DNA from: Moraxella sp.
Lineage (GTDB): Bacteria > Pseudomonadota > Gammaproteobacteria > Pseudomonadales > Moraxellaceae
Direction of reading: 5' to 3'
Assembly: GCF_030525845.1 (NCBI RefSeq)
Contig: NZ_JAUNDY010000008.1
Span: 1 to 64,000, forward strand
Length of the DNA stretch: 64,000 bases
Of the stretch, positions 18,758 to 33,486 are shown piece by piece (the first letter of the stretch is position 1; every line of letters begins with the position of its first letter). The notes below the pieces were generated by a model. The model made no database searches, was not told the origin of the DNA, and saw nothing but the letters and a program-made list of their open reading frames with translations. Both the position numbers and the translations under genes were made by a program.

Positions 18758-18783
18758 GTGGCTGAAACATTTTTTTCAGCCAC
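18758..18783 (+). terminator. Hairpin after rplA
   Basis: GTGGCTGAAA and TTTCAGCCAC form a perfect 10-bp stem. It probably terminates or attenuates the L11-L1 unit. Confidence 0.7.
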
Positions 18784-18795
18784 ATAAAACACTAT

Positions 18796-18955
18796 TAGTT
18801 CAGCACACGGGTTGTGCTGTCTAAGACCGTAGGTTTCTTATCATAAGATTTAAAAGGGCAACCTGCCTACGCAGACGGTGAGCAAAGTCGCCGTAAATGG
18901 TGCAGATACTTTTGTATTTGTGAAATTGACTTATCACTTTGTGATAAATATGGAG
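18796..18955 (+). promoter_or_regulatory. Ribosomal protein L10 mRNA leader
   Basis: The 160 bases before rplJ contain the hairpin CAGCACACGGGTTGTGCTG and the downstream segments GGCAACCTGCCTACGCAGAC and AGTCGCCGTAAATGGTGCAG, which resemble the kink-turn-containing L10(L12)4-binding leader that autoregulates rplJ-rplL. Assignment is by position and motif, not by a covariance search. Confidence 0.7.
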
Positions 18956-18962
18956 ACAACCC

Positions 18963-19466
18963 ATGGCACTAAATCTTCAAGACAAACAAGCAATTGTTGC
19001 TGAAGTAAATGAAGCTGCCAAAGTTGCCCTATCTGCTGTTGTTGCCGATTCTCGCGGTGTAACAGTGGGTCAGATGACTGAACTTCGCAAACAAGCTCGT
19101 GCAGCTGGTGTGGATATGCGTATTGTACGTAACACGCTATTGCGTCGTGCCTTAGAAGGTACTGACTACGCTTGCATGAATGATGTTTTTGTGGGTCCTA
19201 CCTTAATCGCGTTCTCAAACGAACACCCTGGTGCAGCTGCCCGTTTGTTCAAAGAGTTTGCCAAAGGTAACGACAAGTTCGAAATCAAGGGCGCAGCTTT
19301 TGAAGGCGAATTTATCGATGCAAAATCTATTGATAAACTTGCGACTCTACCTACTTACGACGAAGCAATTGCGCGTCTAATGGGTACTATGAAAGAAGCA
19401 GCAGCGGGCAAATTGGCTCGTACTCTTGCAGCTCTTCGCGACAAAATGCAAGCAGAAGCCGCTTAA
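18963..19466 (+). CDS. rplJ: 50S ribosomal protein L10
   Basis: L10 anchors the L7/L12 dimers to the ribosomal stalk. The 167-residue protein has the family start [20 protein letters not shown], the motif [20 protein letters not shown] near residue 30, [15 protein letters not shown] near 57, and the C-terminal helix that binds L7/L12. It is cotranscribed with rplL, and its translation is probably controlled through the leader just upstream. Confidence 0.98.
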   Translation: MALNLQDKQAIVAEVNEAAKVALSAVVADSRGVTVGQMTELRKQARAAGVDMRIVRNTLLRRALEGTDYACMNDVFVGPTLIAFSNEHPGAAARLFKEFAKGNDKFEIKGAAFEGEFIDAKSIDKLATLPTYDEAIARLMGTMKEAAAGKLARTLAALRDKMQAEAA

Positions 19467-19528
19467 TATATCGGTTTTTGTATATTTAACTAAATATCTT
19501 CAATTTTTATTTCATAGGAATAATTGCT

Positions 19529-19900
19529 ATGTCATTGACTAACGAACAAATCTTAGATGCTATCGCAGCTAAATCAGTTATGGAAATCGTTGAGCTTATC
19601 TCTGCGATGGAAGAGAAATTCGGTGTATCTGCTGCTGCCCTAGCTGCTGCTCCTGCTGCTGGTGGTGACGCCCCTGCTGCTGAAGAAAAAGACGACTTTA
19701 ACGTTGTTATTACTAACGGCGGTGACAAGAAAGTTGCTGTTATTAAGGTGGTACGTGAAGTAACTGGTCTAGGTCTTAAAGAAGCTAAAGACTTAGTTGA
19801 AGGTGCACCTCAAACTGTTAAAGAAGGTGCTTCTAAAGCAGAAGCTGAAGAGCTTAAAAAGAAACTTGAAGAAGCTGGTGCTACCGTTGAGCTTAAATAA
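19529..19900 (+). CDS. rplL: 50S ribosomal protein L7/L12
   Basis: L7/L12 is the multi-copy stalk protein that recruits translation factors. In 123 residues it shows the N-terminal dimerisation helix pair ([20 protein letters not shown]), an Ala/Pro-rich hinge at about 36-52, and the factor-binding C-terminal domain with [20 protein letters not shown] and a final GATVELK. Codon usage is strongly biased, as expected for high expression. Followed by an attenuator-like terminator before rpoB. Confidence 0.98.
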   Translation: MSLTNEQILDAIAAKSVMEIVELISAMEEKFGVSAAALAAAPAAGGDAPAAEEKDDFNVVITNGGDKKVAVIKVVREVTGLGLKEAKDLVEGAPQTVKEGASKAEAEELKKKLEEAGATVELK

Positions 19901-19949
19901 TAGCTTATATCTAGTGTCTGCTTGAATAAAATAAGTTTATTTAAGTTGA

Positions 19950-19987
19950 AAAACTCCATTTTGCGTATTGCATTATGGAGTTTTTTT
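19950..19987 (+). terminator. Terminator/attenuator between rplL and rpoB
   Basis: AAAACTCCAT (19950-19959) and ATGGAGTTTT (19975-19984) are exact complements with a 15-base loop and a long T-run. In related bacteria a partial terminator here lowers rpoBC relative to the stalk genes. Confidence 0.75.
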
Positions 19988-20220
19988 CTGTATAATAACG
20001 CACTTGACCTTTTGTGTTAACACGGTCTTTTAAGTTAGTGTCGGCACACTTCAAAAAGGACAACTGCTTCCTATGCACATTGCCATATTTTTAGAGTTTT
20101 AATGTCAAGCTAAATGCGTTAACGTGTTTGGCCTGTTTTTGCTTGTAATTTAGCTCTAATAAATTGGTGTTTTCTTGGTACTTTCTTGGTGCTTTTTTAA
20201 GTTTAACGTAAGGATTCTTA
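19988..20220 (+). other. rplL-rpoB intergenic spacer
   Basis: The gap between rplL and rpoB is 320 bases in total. After the hairpin at 19950-19987 I see no gene. A TATAAT lies at about 19992 without a convincing -35 element at the right distance. The stretch may hold an rpoB-specific promoter or an RNase III processing site, but neither can be placed by eye. Confidence 0.4.
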
Positions 20221-24327
<4,107 letters not shown>

Positions 24328-24404
24328 TTGCTGTTAAATGACAGCTCATCAGGTGTGGTGGGCTGTCGTTGAAACGATGAAATAAAACTAAGCGGAGAAC
24401 TCAT

Positions 24405-27400
24405 TTGAAAGATTTATTAGACATCATGAAAGGCCCGACCGATGGTGGGGTAAAAGAATTTGACAGCATTCAAATCTCTTTGGCAAGCCCTGACACCATC
24501 AAATCATGGTCGCATGGCGAAGTCAAAAAGCCTGAAACCATCAACTACCGCACCTTTAAGCCTGAGCGTGATGGTCTGTTTTGTGCAAAAATCTTTGGAC
24601 CTGTCAAAGATTTTGAATGTTTGTGCGGTAAATATAAACGCCGTAAATTTCAGGGCATCATCTGCGAAAAATGTGGCGTAGAAGTAACTGCTGCCAAAGT
24701 TCGCCGTGAACGCATGGGGCATATTGAGCTTGCCTCGCCTGTTGCTCACATCTGGTTTTTAAAATCCTTACCAAGCCGTATCGGTCTTTTGCTTGACATC
24801 ACTTTGCGTGATATTGAGCGTGTGCTTTATTTTGAAAGCTACATCGTAACCGACCCTGGCATGACAGGCCTTGAAAAATATCAGCTTTTGGACGATGAAC
24901 AATACTTTAACGCCTTAGAGCAATATGGCGATGAATTTATTGCTAAAATGGGTGCAGAAGCCGTTCAAGATTTGTTAAAAGACATTGATGTCGATGGCGA
25001 AATTGATGAGCTTCGTGCCAGCATTCCACAAACCAGCTCTGAGACCAAGCTTAAAAAAATGTCCAAACGCTTACAGCTTTTGGAGGCTTTCCGTGATTCT
25101 GGCAACAAACCAGAATGGATGGTAATGACAGTATTGCCTGTGTTGCCACCTGATTTGCGTCCACTTGTACCGCTTGAAGGTGGTCGTTTTGCCACGTCTG
25201 ATTTGAACGACTTGTATCGTCGTGTTATCAACCGTAACAACCGTTTAAAGCGTCTATTGGAACTAAACGCCCCTGACATTATCGTGCGTAACGAAAAACG
25301 CATGCTCCAAGAAGCGGTGGATGCTCTGCTTGATAACGGTCGTCGTGGTCGTGCCATCACTGGCTCTAACAAACGTCCGCTAAAATCTTTGGCAGACATG
25401 ATTAAGGGCAAACAAGGCCGTTTCCGTCAAAACCTTTTGGGTAAACGTGTCGACTACTCAGGTCGTTCGGTCATCGTGGTTGGTCCTACGTTACGTCTAC
25501 ATCAATGCGGACTGCCTAAGAAAATGGCGCTTGAACTCTTTAAGCCATTTACCTATGCCAAACTGCTACAAAACAACATTGCCCAAACCATCAAAGCTGC
25601 CAAAAAAATGGTAGAGCGTGAAGAACCTGTGGTTTGGGACATGCTCGCTAGCGTGATTCGCGAACACCCTGTTCTACTTAACCGTGCACCGACCTTGCAC
25701 CGTTTGGGTTTGCAAGCCTTTGAACCTGTGCTGATTGAAGGTAAAGCGATTCAGCTTCATCCGCTGGTCTGTGCGGCATTTAACGCTGACTTTGACGGCG
25801 ACCAAATGGCGGTACACGTACCATTGACCCTAGAAGCACAGCTTGAAGCTCGCGCCCTCATGATGTCTACCAATAACATCTTGTCGCCAGCGAACGGTGA
25901 GCCGATTATTGTGCCATCACAAGACGTTGTTTTGGGTCTGTATTACATCAGTCGTAGCCACATTACTGCCAAAGGTGAGGGCATGGCGTTTAGTACGGTT
26001 AATGAAGCTTTGCGTGCGATTGGTTCGGACGATTTGTCTGTCAATGCCAAAATCAAAGTGCGTGTTACCGAGACGATTTTGGATGAAAAAACTGGCGAAA
26101 AAACCACTAAAACCGAAATCAAAGACACGGTTGCTGGTCGTCTTTTGATTTGGAATATCATGCCAGAGGGCATGGCGTTTGAAGAGTGCAACAAAGAGAT
26201 GACCAAGAAAAACATCTCTAAACTCTTAAACTCTTGCTATCGTAAACTGGGCGTTAAAGAATCAGTATTGTTTGCCGACCATTTGATGTATCTGGGCTTT
26301 GCCCAAGCAACCTTGTCAGGTATCTCGATTGGTATGGAAGACATGGTGATTCCGCCAAACAAAAAAGACATTGTAGAGAGTGCTGATAGTGAGGTTCGTG
26401 AGATTGAACAGCAGTTTGAAAAAGGTTTTGTAACCGCAGGCGAACGCTATAACAAAGTTGTTGATATCTGGTCTCGCACCTCTGACAAAATTGCCAATGC
26501 GATGATGGATAACTTATCTACCGATAATGTTGTTAATAGCAAAGGCGAACTTGAAAAAGAAAAATCCTTTAATTCCATCTACATGATGGCAGACTCAGGG
26601 GCTCGTGGTAGTGCCACCCAGATTCGTCAGCTTGCAGGTATGCGAGGCCTTATGGCAAAACCAGACGGCTCGATTATTGAAACGCCGATTAAAGCAAACT
26701 TCCGTGAAGGTTTGTCGGTATTGCAGTACTTTATCTCAACGCACGGTGCTCGTAAAGGTTTGGCGGATACCGCCCTTAAAACCGCAAACTCAGGTTATCT
26801 GACCCGTCGTTTGGTGGATGTGGCACAGGATTTAGTGATCACCCATGATGACTGTGGTACTGATGCTGGACAACGCATGACGCCCATCATTGACGGTGGA
26901 GAGATTGTTGAGCGTTTGGGCGACCGTGTCTTGGGTCGTGTAACTGCCAAAGACGTGGTTAATGCCGATGGCGAAGTCGTTATTGCCAAAAATACCTTGA
27001 TTGATGAACGTTTGGTAGAGGTGCTGGACAATCAAGCCATTGATGAAGTCTACGTGCGTTCAGTGATTACCTGCGAAGCAACGCAAGGTGTGTGTGCTAA
27101 GTGCTATGGTCGTGATTTGGCTCGTGGTCATTTGGTAAATATTGGCGAGTCTGTTGGCGTAATGGCGGCTCAGTCGATTGGCGAACCAGGTACACAGCTT
27201 ACCATGCGTACTTTCCACGTGGGTGGTGCCGCCTCTGCTACTTCTGTGGATAACAGTGTTTCAGTAGGCAATAACGGTTTGGTGCGTTTCCATAACATGA
27301 AAACCGTTGAGCATGTTGATGGTCATTTGGTGGTGGTGTCTCGCTCGGCAGAGATTGGTGTGGCAGATACACAAGGTCGTGAGCGTGAACGCTATAAAGT

Positions 27401-28637
27401 GCCTTATGGCTCTAACGTTTTGGTACGTGATGGCTCAGAAGTGAATGCTGGCGATACCATTGCTAAGTGGGATCCACATACCCACCCAATTATTACCGAA
27501 TTTGCAGGTACGGTGCGTTTTAGTGATATCGCTGATGGCATGACCGCTACTGTCAAGATAGATGAAACCACTGGTATGAGTTCTTTTGAGATTTTAGCGA
27601 CAAAAGACCGCCCAAGTCTATCCAAGGATTTGCGTCCCGCCATCGTTTTAGATACCGTAGATGGCAAAGAAGTGGTGTATTTCTTGCCTGCCGAGACTGT
27701 GATTCGTGTTACAGAGGGTGAGCAAGTAACCGCAGGTACGGTGCTAGGTCGTGTACCGCAAGCCACTTCGGGTACCAAAGACATTACAGGCGGTCTACCA
27801 CGTGTGGCTGACCTCTTTGAAGCCCGTAAACCAAAAGACCATGCCATCATGGCAGAAGTCAGTGGTGTCGTGTCATTTGGTAAAGAAACCAAAGGCAAAA
27901 ACCGCTTTATCATTACTGATGAGGAGGGCAATGAACATGAAGAGCTTATTCCAAAATGGCGTCAAATCAACGTCTTTGAGGGCGAGCATGTAGAGCGTGG
28001 CGAAATTGTCTCTGACGGCCCACTAAATCCGCATGATATCTTGCGTCTAAAAGGTGAAACCGCACTCGCCAACTACGTAGTGAATGAGGTGCAGGAAGTT
28101 TATCGCTTACAAGGTGTTAAGATTAATGACAAACACATTGAAGTGATTGTACGTCAAATGCTTCGCAAGGTTGAGGTTATCGATGGTGGTGATTCTAGTT
28201 ACTTTAAAGGCGACCAAGTGGAATATGCCAAAGTGCGTATCCTTAATGAGGAATTGATTGCCAACAATAAATTCCCAGTGGTGTACGAACGTCAGTTATT
28301 GGGTATTACCAAAGCGTCTTTGGCAACCGAATCGTTCATCTCGGCAGCGTCTTTCCAAGAGACTACCCGTGTCTTGACGGCAGCGGCTACGATGGGCAAA
28401 GTGGACGACTTGTCAGGTCTCAAAGAAAACGTCGTTGTGGGTCGCCTGATTCCAGCAGGTACAGGTTTGGCTTATCATCAAAACCGACAACGCCTTGCAG
28501 AGCGTGGTTTGGAGCCTGTTATTACGGTAACAGAAGACCCTTATACTAAGCCAGCCACTGACCCATTGTTTGGCGGTGTCGACGCAAAAGATGACTTTGC
28601 AGCTGCTTTTGCCAGCGAATTTGGTCAAAGTGAATAA
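24405..28637 (+). CDS. rpoC: RNA polymerase beta' subunit
   Basis: RpoC carries the RNA polymerase active site. It is 1410 residues long. The zinc-finger motif [20 protein letters not shown] is near residue 70 and the catalytic [12 protein letters not shown] near 460. The bridge and trigger regions and the second zinc cluster ([19 protein letters not shown]) are all present. The start codon is TTG at 24405: the following LLDIMK segment is the normal family N-terminus, a GCGGAG ribosome site lies about eight bases upstream, and there is no in-frame ATG nearby. It ends the transcription unit before a strong terminator. Confidence 0.98.
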   Translation: MKDLLDIMKGPTDGGVKEFDSIQISLASPDTIKSWSHGEVKKPETINYRTFKPERDGLFCAKIFGPVKDFECLCGKYKRRKFQGIICEKCGVEVTAAKVRRERMGHIELASPVAHIWFLKSLPSRIGLLLDITLRDIERVLYFESYIVTDPGMTGLEKYQLLDDEQYFNALEQYGDEFIAKMGAEAVQDLLKDIDVDGEIDELRASIPQTSSETKLKKMSKRLQLLEAFRDSGNKPEWMVMTVLPVLPPDLRPLVPLEGGRFATSDLNDLYRRVINRNNRLKRLLELNAPDIIVRNEKRMLQEAVDALLDNGRRGRAITGSNKRPLKSLADMIKGKQGRFRQNLLGKRVDYSGRSVIVVGPTLRLHQCGLPKKMALELFKPFTYAKLLQNNIAQTIKAAKKMVEREEPVVWDMLASVIREHPVLLNRAPTLHRLGLQAFEPVLIEGKAIQLHPLVCAAFNADFDGDQMAVHVPLTLEAQLEARALMMSTNNILSPANGEPIIVPSQDVVLGLYYISRSHITAKGEGMAFSTVNEALRAIGSDDLSVNAKIKVRVTETILDEKTGEKTTKTEIKDTVAGRLLIWNIMPEGMAFEECNKEMTKKNISKLLNSCYRKLGVKESVLFADHLMYLGFAQATLSGISIGMEDMVIPPNKKDIVESADSEVREIEQQFEKGFVTAGERYNKVVDIWSRTSDKIANAMMDNLSTDNVVNSKGELEKEKSFNSIYMMADSGARGSATQIRQLAGMRGLMAKPDGSIIETPIKANFREGLSVLQYFISTHGARKGLADTALKTANSGYLTRRLVDVAQDLVITHDDCGTDAGQRMTPIIDGGEIVERLGDRVLGRVTAKDVVNADGEVVIAKNTLIDERLVEVLDNQAIDEVYVRSVITCEATQGVCAKCYGRDLARGHLVNIGESVGVMAAQSIGEPGTQLTMRTFHVGGAASATSVDNSVSVGNNGLVRFHNMKTVEHVDGHLVVVSRSAEIGVADTQGRERERYKVPYGSNVLVRDGSEVNAGDTIAKWDPHTHPIITEFAGTVRFSDIADGMTATVKIDETTGMSSFEILATKDRPSLSKDLRPAIVLDTVDGKEVVYFLPAETVIRVTEGEQVTAGTVLGRVPQATSGTKDITGGLPRVADLFEARKPKDHAIMAEVSGVVSFGKETKGKNRFIITDEEGNEHEELIPKWRQINVFEGEHVERGEIVSDGPLNPHDILRLKGETALANYVVNEVQEVYRLQGVKINDKHIEVIVRQMLRKVEVIDGGDSSYFKGDQVEYAKVRILNEELIANNKFPVVYERQLLGITKASLATESFISAASFQETTRVLTAAATMGKVDDLSGLKENVVVGRLIPAGTGLAYHQNRQRLAERGLEPVITVTEDPYTKPATDPLFGGVDAKDDFAAAFASEFGQSE

Positions 28638-28651
28638 ATTGCCCATCAAAT

Positions 28652-28677
28652 AAAAAGCTCACTTCGGTGGGCTTTTA
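28652..28677 (+). terminator. Rho-independent terminator after rpoC
   Basis: AAAAGCTCAC and GTGGGCTTTT close around a stable TTCG tetraloop (one G-U pair) and run into T's. Confidence 0.85.
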
Positions 28678-28751
28678 TTGTATTTGGCAATGTCTTGGAG
28701 ACTTGTGTTTAATGCCGTCAATTATTTTTTTAACCAATAAAGGAGGTGTAT

Positions 28752-29350
28752 GTGAACGAGAAATTGGCTTGGAAGATTTTTTGGGTAATGATTATTGTGC
28801 TATTATTAATGTCAATCATCATCACGATAATATCCTGTTATTTGTCTGCCTCTTGGCATGATTCTGCTGTTTTGGAGGCAATAAAAATGTTCCTGCTGTG
28901 TATTGGAGGTACTGGCGTTATTGCATCCATCTATTTTTTTCTGGGCTTAATATTTACTTGCAAAGAAAATTTAGTATCATGGAAAATACTTTTCATCTGC
29001 TGTTGCGTTGGGATGACGAGCATTATTTAAATGCTAGGCAGTTAACCAGAGACATTAAAAAAGAACAAAACGATTTATCATCTAATGAATTGATTGAAAA
29101 AATTGAACAAAATCCAGAATTGGAGCAATCAGTGATTTTGGTGTTAAATTATTTGGAGCATGTTAGGGTTTCTTTGATAAATGGGAGGATAGATAAAGAG
29201 GTATTTCGTCATTCGTTGGGAGAAACCTTGATTGGCATTGCTCAAAGATTTAAGCCATATGCGGTTACACTCAATCAGATAAACCAAGAGCATTTGGAGC
29301 AACTGATTGATGAATTAAAAATCAAATCGCAATTAACTCAAAATACTTAA
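28752..29350 (+). CDS. DUF4760-like membrane protein split over two frames (possible -1 frameshift)
   Basis: Frame one starts at GTG 28752 behind an excellent AGGAGG site (28741) and encodes two hydrophobic helices (WKIFWVMIIVLLLMSIIITI and MFLLCIGGTGVIASIYFFLG) before stopping at 29030. Frame two, lying one base back, continues from about 28973 to 29350 with a soluble helical part (RWDDEHYLNARQLTRDIKKE through YLEHVRVSLINGRIDKEVF). Together they match the plan of DUF4760-type proteins: two helices, then a helical cytosolic domain. ATG 28979 in frame two has no ribosome site. Either a programmed or mutational frameshift joins them, or these are two overlapping genes. A related protein lies at 63104. 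Confidence 0.6.
28967..28973 (+). other. Slippery heptamer in the overlap of the two frames
   Basis: In frame one the codons read A AAT TTA, an X XXY YYZ heptamer (AAATTTA). A -1 slip here leads exactly into the long downstream frame (AGT ATC ATG GAA). No strong stem was recognised directly downstream. Confidence 0.45.
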
Positions 29351-29390
29351 AGATTGTCATTAGAGCGTTTAAAAATCATACGATTTTGAT

Positions 29391-29424
29391 AAAAAAGCCG
29401 TCAATTTATCATTAACGGCTTTAT
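29391..29424 (-). terminator. Rho-independent terminator of nadE
   Basis: AAAGCCGT and ACGGCTTT pair around a 13-base loop, with T's on the minus-strand side. Confidence 0.7.
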
Positions 29425-29433
29425 GATTGATGG

Positions 29434-31104
29434 TTAAAACTCGCCAGTTACTGACCAACCATTGACCAGTGGATAGCGACGTTCACGCCCAAAGGATTTT
29501 TTGGTAATTTTGGTGCCGATAGCCCCTTGACGGCGTTTATGTTCGGCTTTATCCACCATAGTGAGTACCCGTTCAACTACTTTGGGGTCAAGTCCTGTCT
29601 CACAAATGGCCTTATAGCCTAAATCTTCGTCGATATACATTCTTAAAATAGTATCGAGTAGGGGGTAGTCAGGCAGACTGTCTTGGTCGGTTTGGTTTGG
29701 GCGAAGCTCTGCTGATGGTGGGCGTGAAATGACACGCTCAGGAATAACAGGCTCATCTTCTAGGCGATTGCGATAGTTGGCTAGGCGATACACGTCTGTT
29801 TTGTAGACATCTTTTAGGACATCAAAACCGCCGACCATGTCGCCGTAGAGTGTAGAATAACCAACCGCATTTTCGGATTTATTGCCTGTGCTGATGACCA
29901 TATGTCCAAATTTATTGGATAATGCCATTAAAATCACGCCTCTTGCCCGAGCTTGTAGATTCTCTTCGGTAACATCAGGGGCTGCCCCTGCAAAGAGGGG
30001 GGCGAGGGTGGATTTTAGTCCTGCAACGGCATCGTGAATAGGGCAGATGGTGTAGGAGACATTAAGTCTTGCAGCTTGTGCAGCAGCATCATCTAGGCTG
30101 ATTTGGGAAGTGTATTCGTACGGCATCATGACGGCATAGACTTTATCAGCACCGAGTGCATCTACGGCGATGGCAAGCGTCAATGCACTGTCGATACCAC
30201 CTGATAAGCCCAAAATTACCCCCTTAAACCCAGAGCGATTGACATAATCACGCAGTCCCACCACGAGGGCTTGGTAAATTTGGGATTCTTCGGATAAATC
30301 AAGCGGTGCTTTGGCTTGCGTATCAAAGCATTTATTGGCGACATCAAATTTTGCCATGATGAGCTGATTTAAAAATCTTGCCCCCTCGTGAGCAATCTCG
30401 CCATTTGATTGAGTGATGAGTGAGCCACCATCAAAGACGATGTCGTCTTGGGCTCCAACCGTATTGACATAGACGATGGGTAGACCATGTGTGGCAGACT
30501 GACGTGTGATGAGTGCTTTGCGTTCGTCTTGTTTGCCAATCTCAAAGGGCGAGGCGTTTAGTACGATGACAAGCTCTGCCCCTGATTCTTTTAGGGCGGC
30601 AATGGGAGCGTCATGCCAAATGTCTTCGCAGATGAGCAGTCCGATGGTCAAGCCCTTATAGTCAAATAAGACTTGGTTGCGACCTTTCTTGAAGTAGCGT
30701 AACTCATCAAACACGCCATAATTAGGCAGACATTGTTTGTGATAAAAGCCTTTTTGAGTGCCACCTTGCAAGATGGCGGCTGAGTTAAATGTGCCGTGAG
30801 AGTCCACGTGTGGATAGCCCAAGATGGTAACGATGCCATCTACTTTTGCTAGCTCATTCATGGCGATTTTGACACGTTCGGCAAGCGTGGGTCTTAGTAG
30901 CAAATCCTCTGGGGGGTAGCCCACCAGTGCCAGCTCTGGAAAAATAACAATATCTGCACCACGTGCTTTTGCATCTAGGGCAAGGGCTTTCATTTTGTTG
31001 ACGTTGCCCTTAATATCCCCCACCCAAAAATTCGTCTGCATGAGTGCAAAGGTAATCGTGCCATTGGGGGTGCTGATTTCGCTCAAATTTTCTTGTATTG
31101 ACAT
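29434..31104 (-). CDS. nadE: Glutamine-dependent NAD+ synthase
   Basis: This enzyme amidates nicotinic acid adenine dinucleotide to NAD+. The 556 residues contain an N-terminal nitrilase-type glutaminase domain with the Glu (IFPELALVGYPPEDLLL, near 57), Lys (FYHKQCLPNYGVFDE) and Cys (IGLLICEDIWHD) catalytic triad, and a C-terminal synthetase with the P-loop LGLSGGIDSALTLAIAVDAL near 305, GNKSENAVGYSTLYGD and GGFDVLKDVYKTDVY. The two-domain form uses glutamine rather than free ammonia. It is a single gene with its own terminator. Confidence 0.96.
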   Translation of the reverse strand: MSIQENLSEISTPNGTITFALMQTNFWVGDIKGNVNKMKALALDAKARGADIVIFPELALVGYPPEDLLLRPTLAERVKIAMNELAKVDGIVTILGYPHVDSHGTFNSAAILQGGTQKGFYHKQCLPNYGVFDELRYFKKGRNQVLFDYKGLTIGLLICEDIWHDAPIAALKESGAELVIVLNASPFEIGKQDERKALITRQSATHGLPIVYVNTVGAQDDIVFDGGSLITQSNGEIAHEGARFLNQLIMAKFDVANKCFDTQAKAPLDLSEESQIYQALVVGLRDYVNRSGFKGVILGLSGGIDSALTLAIAVDALGADKVYAVMMPYEYTSQISLDDAAAQAARLNVSYTICPIHDAVAGLKSTLAPLFAGAAPDVTEENLQARARGVILMALSNKFGHMVISTGNKSENAVGYSTLYGDMVGGFDVLKDVYKTDVYRLANYRNRLEDEPVIPERVISRPPSAELRPNQTDQDSLPDYPLLDTILRMYIDEDLGYKAICETGLDPKVVERVLTMVDKAEHKRRQGAIGTKITKKSFGRERRYPLVNGWSVTGEF

Positions 31105-31257
31105 TTGTAATTATCCTAAATGGTCAGCTGTAAATTATCCATGATTTACAAGGCTGAGGTTGTCTGTTGTGATTTGTCAAGCAAATCACCTGTTAGTATA
31201 TCACACTCTGCCTAGTTTTTGTGATATAGTATGGCATTATTTTGTGTGGTTTATGAT

Positions 31258-31497
31258 ATGTTTGCTTTTATTTTAAATGTGATTATCATCGCAATTGTGA
31301 TGAAGGTGTTTTTTAAGTTCATGTACCCAAAGCCCCCCAAGCACTTTTTTGCACAAGAGGGCGATGATACCACAGTTCGGACATGCAGTTATTGTGGCCA
31401 TTCGTTGGCGACTTATCGGGGGATTTTGCGGGACGATGGGTTGTTTTTTTGTAATGATGACCATCAAGCGTCTTTTTTAAAGGGTAAGACTTATTAA
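31258..31497 (+). CDS. PP0621-like small membrane protein with zinc ribbon
   Basis: The 79-residue product (88 if the ATG at 31231 is used) begins with one membrane helix (FAFILNVIIIAIVMKVFFKF). A short cytosolic tail follows with CSYCGHSLATY and FFCNDDHQASFL, which together make a C-x2-C plus C/H zinc site. This matches the small proteins annotated PP0621 family, of unknown function. A TATAGT-like -10 lies just before 31231, which favours the later start. No operon partner is evident. Confidence 0.65.
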   Translation: MFAFILNVIIIAIVMKVFFKFMYPKPPKHFFAQEGDDTTVRTCSYCGHSLATYRGILRDDGLFFCNDDHQASFLKGKTY

Positions 31498-31568
31498 GCT
31501 GGCGAGTATGATTTTTTTGAGGATAAAAAGGGTTGCGATAAATGACTAAATGTTCCCCAATCTAGGTA

Positions 31569-32102
31569 TCAAGCTAGTGCTTTGATAATGACGCTCTCCA
31601 TTTCCGAGGCACCTACCGTAGGAGCAAAGCGTGCCACCACCTCGCCGTGCCTGTTGATGAGAAATTTGGTAAAATTCCACTTAATGTCGCTTCCTGTGCG
31701 TGCCAAGCCCATCTCAGCGACAACTTCAAGCAATACATCGTATTTTTTGTTGGTAATTTCATCATGCCGATGTGCTTTTAGGTAAGTGTATAATGGGTGG
31801 GCATTATCATCATTGACATCAATCTTGGCAAATAATGGAAAACTTACAGGATAATTTGCTTGCAAAAATTCGAGGATTTTTGGTTCGGTTTCAGAGGTCT
31901 CTCCAAATCCGTTGCTTGGAAATCCTAATATGATAAAATCTTGGTTTTTATATTTTTGATAAAGCTCTTCTAATTCTTCGTGTTGAGGTGTGAGACTACA
32001 ACTGGTAGCGGTATTAACTATCAGTAGGGTTTTATTTTTAAATTGCTCAAAACTGACCATATTGCCATGAATGTCTTTGGCATGAAATTGATAAATTGAC
32101 AT
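31569..32102 (-). CDS. Glutathione peroxidase family protein
   Basis: This thiol peroxidase has 177 residues. The active-site loop reads LLIVNTATSCSLTPQHEELEEL with the peroxidatic Cys (residue 36) in place of selenocysteine. The Gln of the triad falls in the expected FNG/FPSN region (FIILGFPSNGFGE), and the WNFTKFLINRHGEVVARF signature with its Trp and Asn is near residue 143. Family members reduce hydroperoxides using glutathione or, more often in bacteria with Cys, thioredoxin. It lies between the zinc-ribbon protein and ruvB with no clear operon link. Confidence 0.92.
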   Translation of the reverse strand: MSIYQFHAKDIHGNMVSFEQFKNKTLLIVNTATSCSLTPQHEELEELYQKYKNQDFIILGFPSNGFGETSETEPKILEFLQANYPVSFPLFAKIDVNDDNAHPLYTYLKAHRHDEITNKKYDVLLEVVAEMGLARTGSDIKWNFTKFLINRHGEVVARFAPTVGASEMESVIIKALA

Positions 32103-32239
32103 TGCAAATCTCCGTCAATCCAAACTAACAAGACTGGTTTACAGTACACTTGTTATTATATCGCATTTTGGGAGTGGCGTGTGAATTTTTATGTATTGTT
32201 TGGTTATTTTTAAGTGATATTAAATAATCAAAGATGGGT

Positions 32240-33232
32240 TTAGGTTGATAGCTGAGCAGCAAGCACGCCTTTTTCGAGTAAGGCACGACCTTTTGGGGTA
32301 CGTTGGATATAGCCTTGTTGGATAAGATAAGGCTCAATCACATCTTCAAGTGTGCCTCTGTCTTCTGCCATCGCAGCGGCGATTGCTTCTACGCCAGCAG
32401 GTCTGCCATCAAAACGTTCAGCAAGCATGGATAAATAGCGTCTGTCTAGATGATCCAGTCCTCGCTTATCTACCGAAAGCATGTCAAGGGCAAGAGAGGC
32501 GATGTCTGCACTAACCACGCCATCGCCTTTGACCTCAGCATAATCACGTACACGGCGAAGTAGGCGGTTGGCAATGCGAGGCGTACCGCGTGAGCGTCTG
32601 GCAATCTCCAACGCACCCGTATCGTGCATGGCAATACCCAAAAGTCGTGCCGAGCGTTTGATGATGGTGGTAAGGTCTGACACCTCATAAAATTCAAGTC
32701 GTTGCACAATCCCAAATCTATCACGTAGCGGAGAGGTCAAAAGCCCTGCTCGTGTGGTCGCCGCCACCAGCGTAAAGGGGGGTAGGTCAAGCTTGATGGA
32801 GCGTGCCGCAGGGCCTTCGCCTATCATGATGTCAAGCTGAAAATCTTCCATGGCAGGGTAGAGGATTTCCTCAATGATGGGGCTAAGCCTATGAATTTCA
32901 TCGATGAACAGCACATCGCCCGCCTCTAAGTTGGTTAGCATGGCTGCCAAATCGCCTGCACGCTCCAATACAGGACCACTGGTGGAGCGAAGATTGCCTC
33001 CCATCTCACGAGCGATGATGTTGGCGAGGGTGGTCTTACCCAGTCCAGGCGGTCCAAAAATCAAGGTATGGTCTAGGGCTTCGCTTCGCCCACGAGCAGC
33101 ACCGATGAATACTTCCATTTGCTCACGTACTTTGGGCTGACCAATGTAATCAGCTAAGGAAGTGGGGCGAATGGCACGGTCAAGGTTATCGTCTTTTTTT
33201 AGGTTTGGGTCGATGATGCGGTTATGGTTCAT
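32240..33232 (-). CDS. ruvB: Holliday junction branch migration helicase RuvB
   Basis: RuvB is the hexameric AAA+ motor that migrates Holliday junctions with RuvA. In 330 residues it shows [20 protein letters not shown] near the N-terminus, Walker [19 protein letters not shown], Walker [13 protein letters not shown], sensor 1 [20 protein letters not shown], and the C-terminal winged-helix region with DLDRRYL-type [19 protein letters not shown]. ruvA and ruvC are not adjacent, so it is separated from its usual operon. Confidence 0.97.
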   Translation of the reverse strand: MNHNRIIDPNLKKDDNLDRAIRPTSLADYIGQPKVREQMEVFIGAARGRSEALDHTLIFGPPGLGKTTLANIIAREMGGNLRSTSGPVLERAGDLAAMLTNLEAGDVLFIDEIHRLSPIIEEILYPAMEDFQLDIMIGEGPAARSIKLDLPPFTLVAATTRAGLLTSPLRDRFGIVQRLEFYEVSDLTTIIKRSARLLGIAMHDTGALEIARRSRGTPRIANRLLRRVRDYAEVKGDGVVSADIASLALDMLSVDKRGLDHLDRRYLSMLAERFDGRPAGVEAIAAAMAEDRGTLEDVIEPYLIQQGYIQRTPKGRALLEKGVLAAQLST

Positions 33233-33486
33233 GGTGGATTTAGATAGATGGGTTTGGTGTGGTATTATAAAGAAATTTGGGGGAATATCCCCACATGGAT
33301 AATATTATTTACAATTTAGCAATATTATAGAAACATAAAAATCAGCTTCAAATATAGCACCATGCGAGACATTGAGAGCGTGGGAGTGTTTAGGGGGTTT
33401 GTGTTGCTGTTTGGTTACTGCAAGTGATTTTTTAAAACAATTATTCTACATTTTTTGTCAAATTTGAGATATTATTTTAAAGTTTT

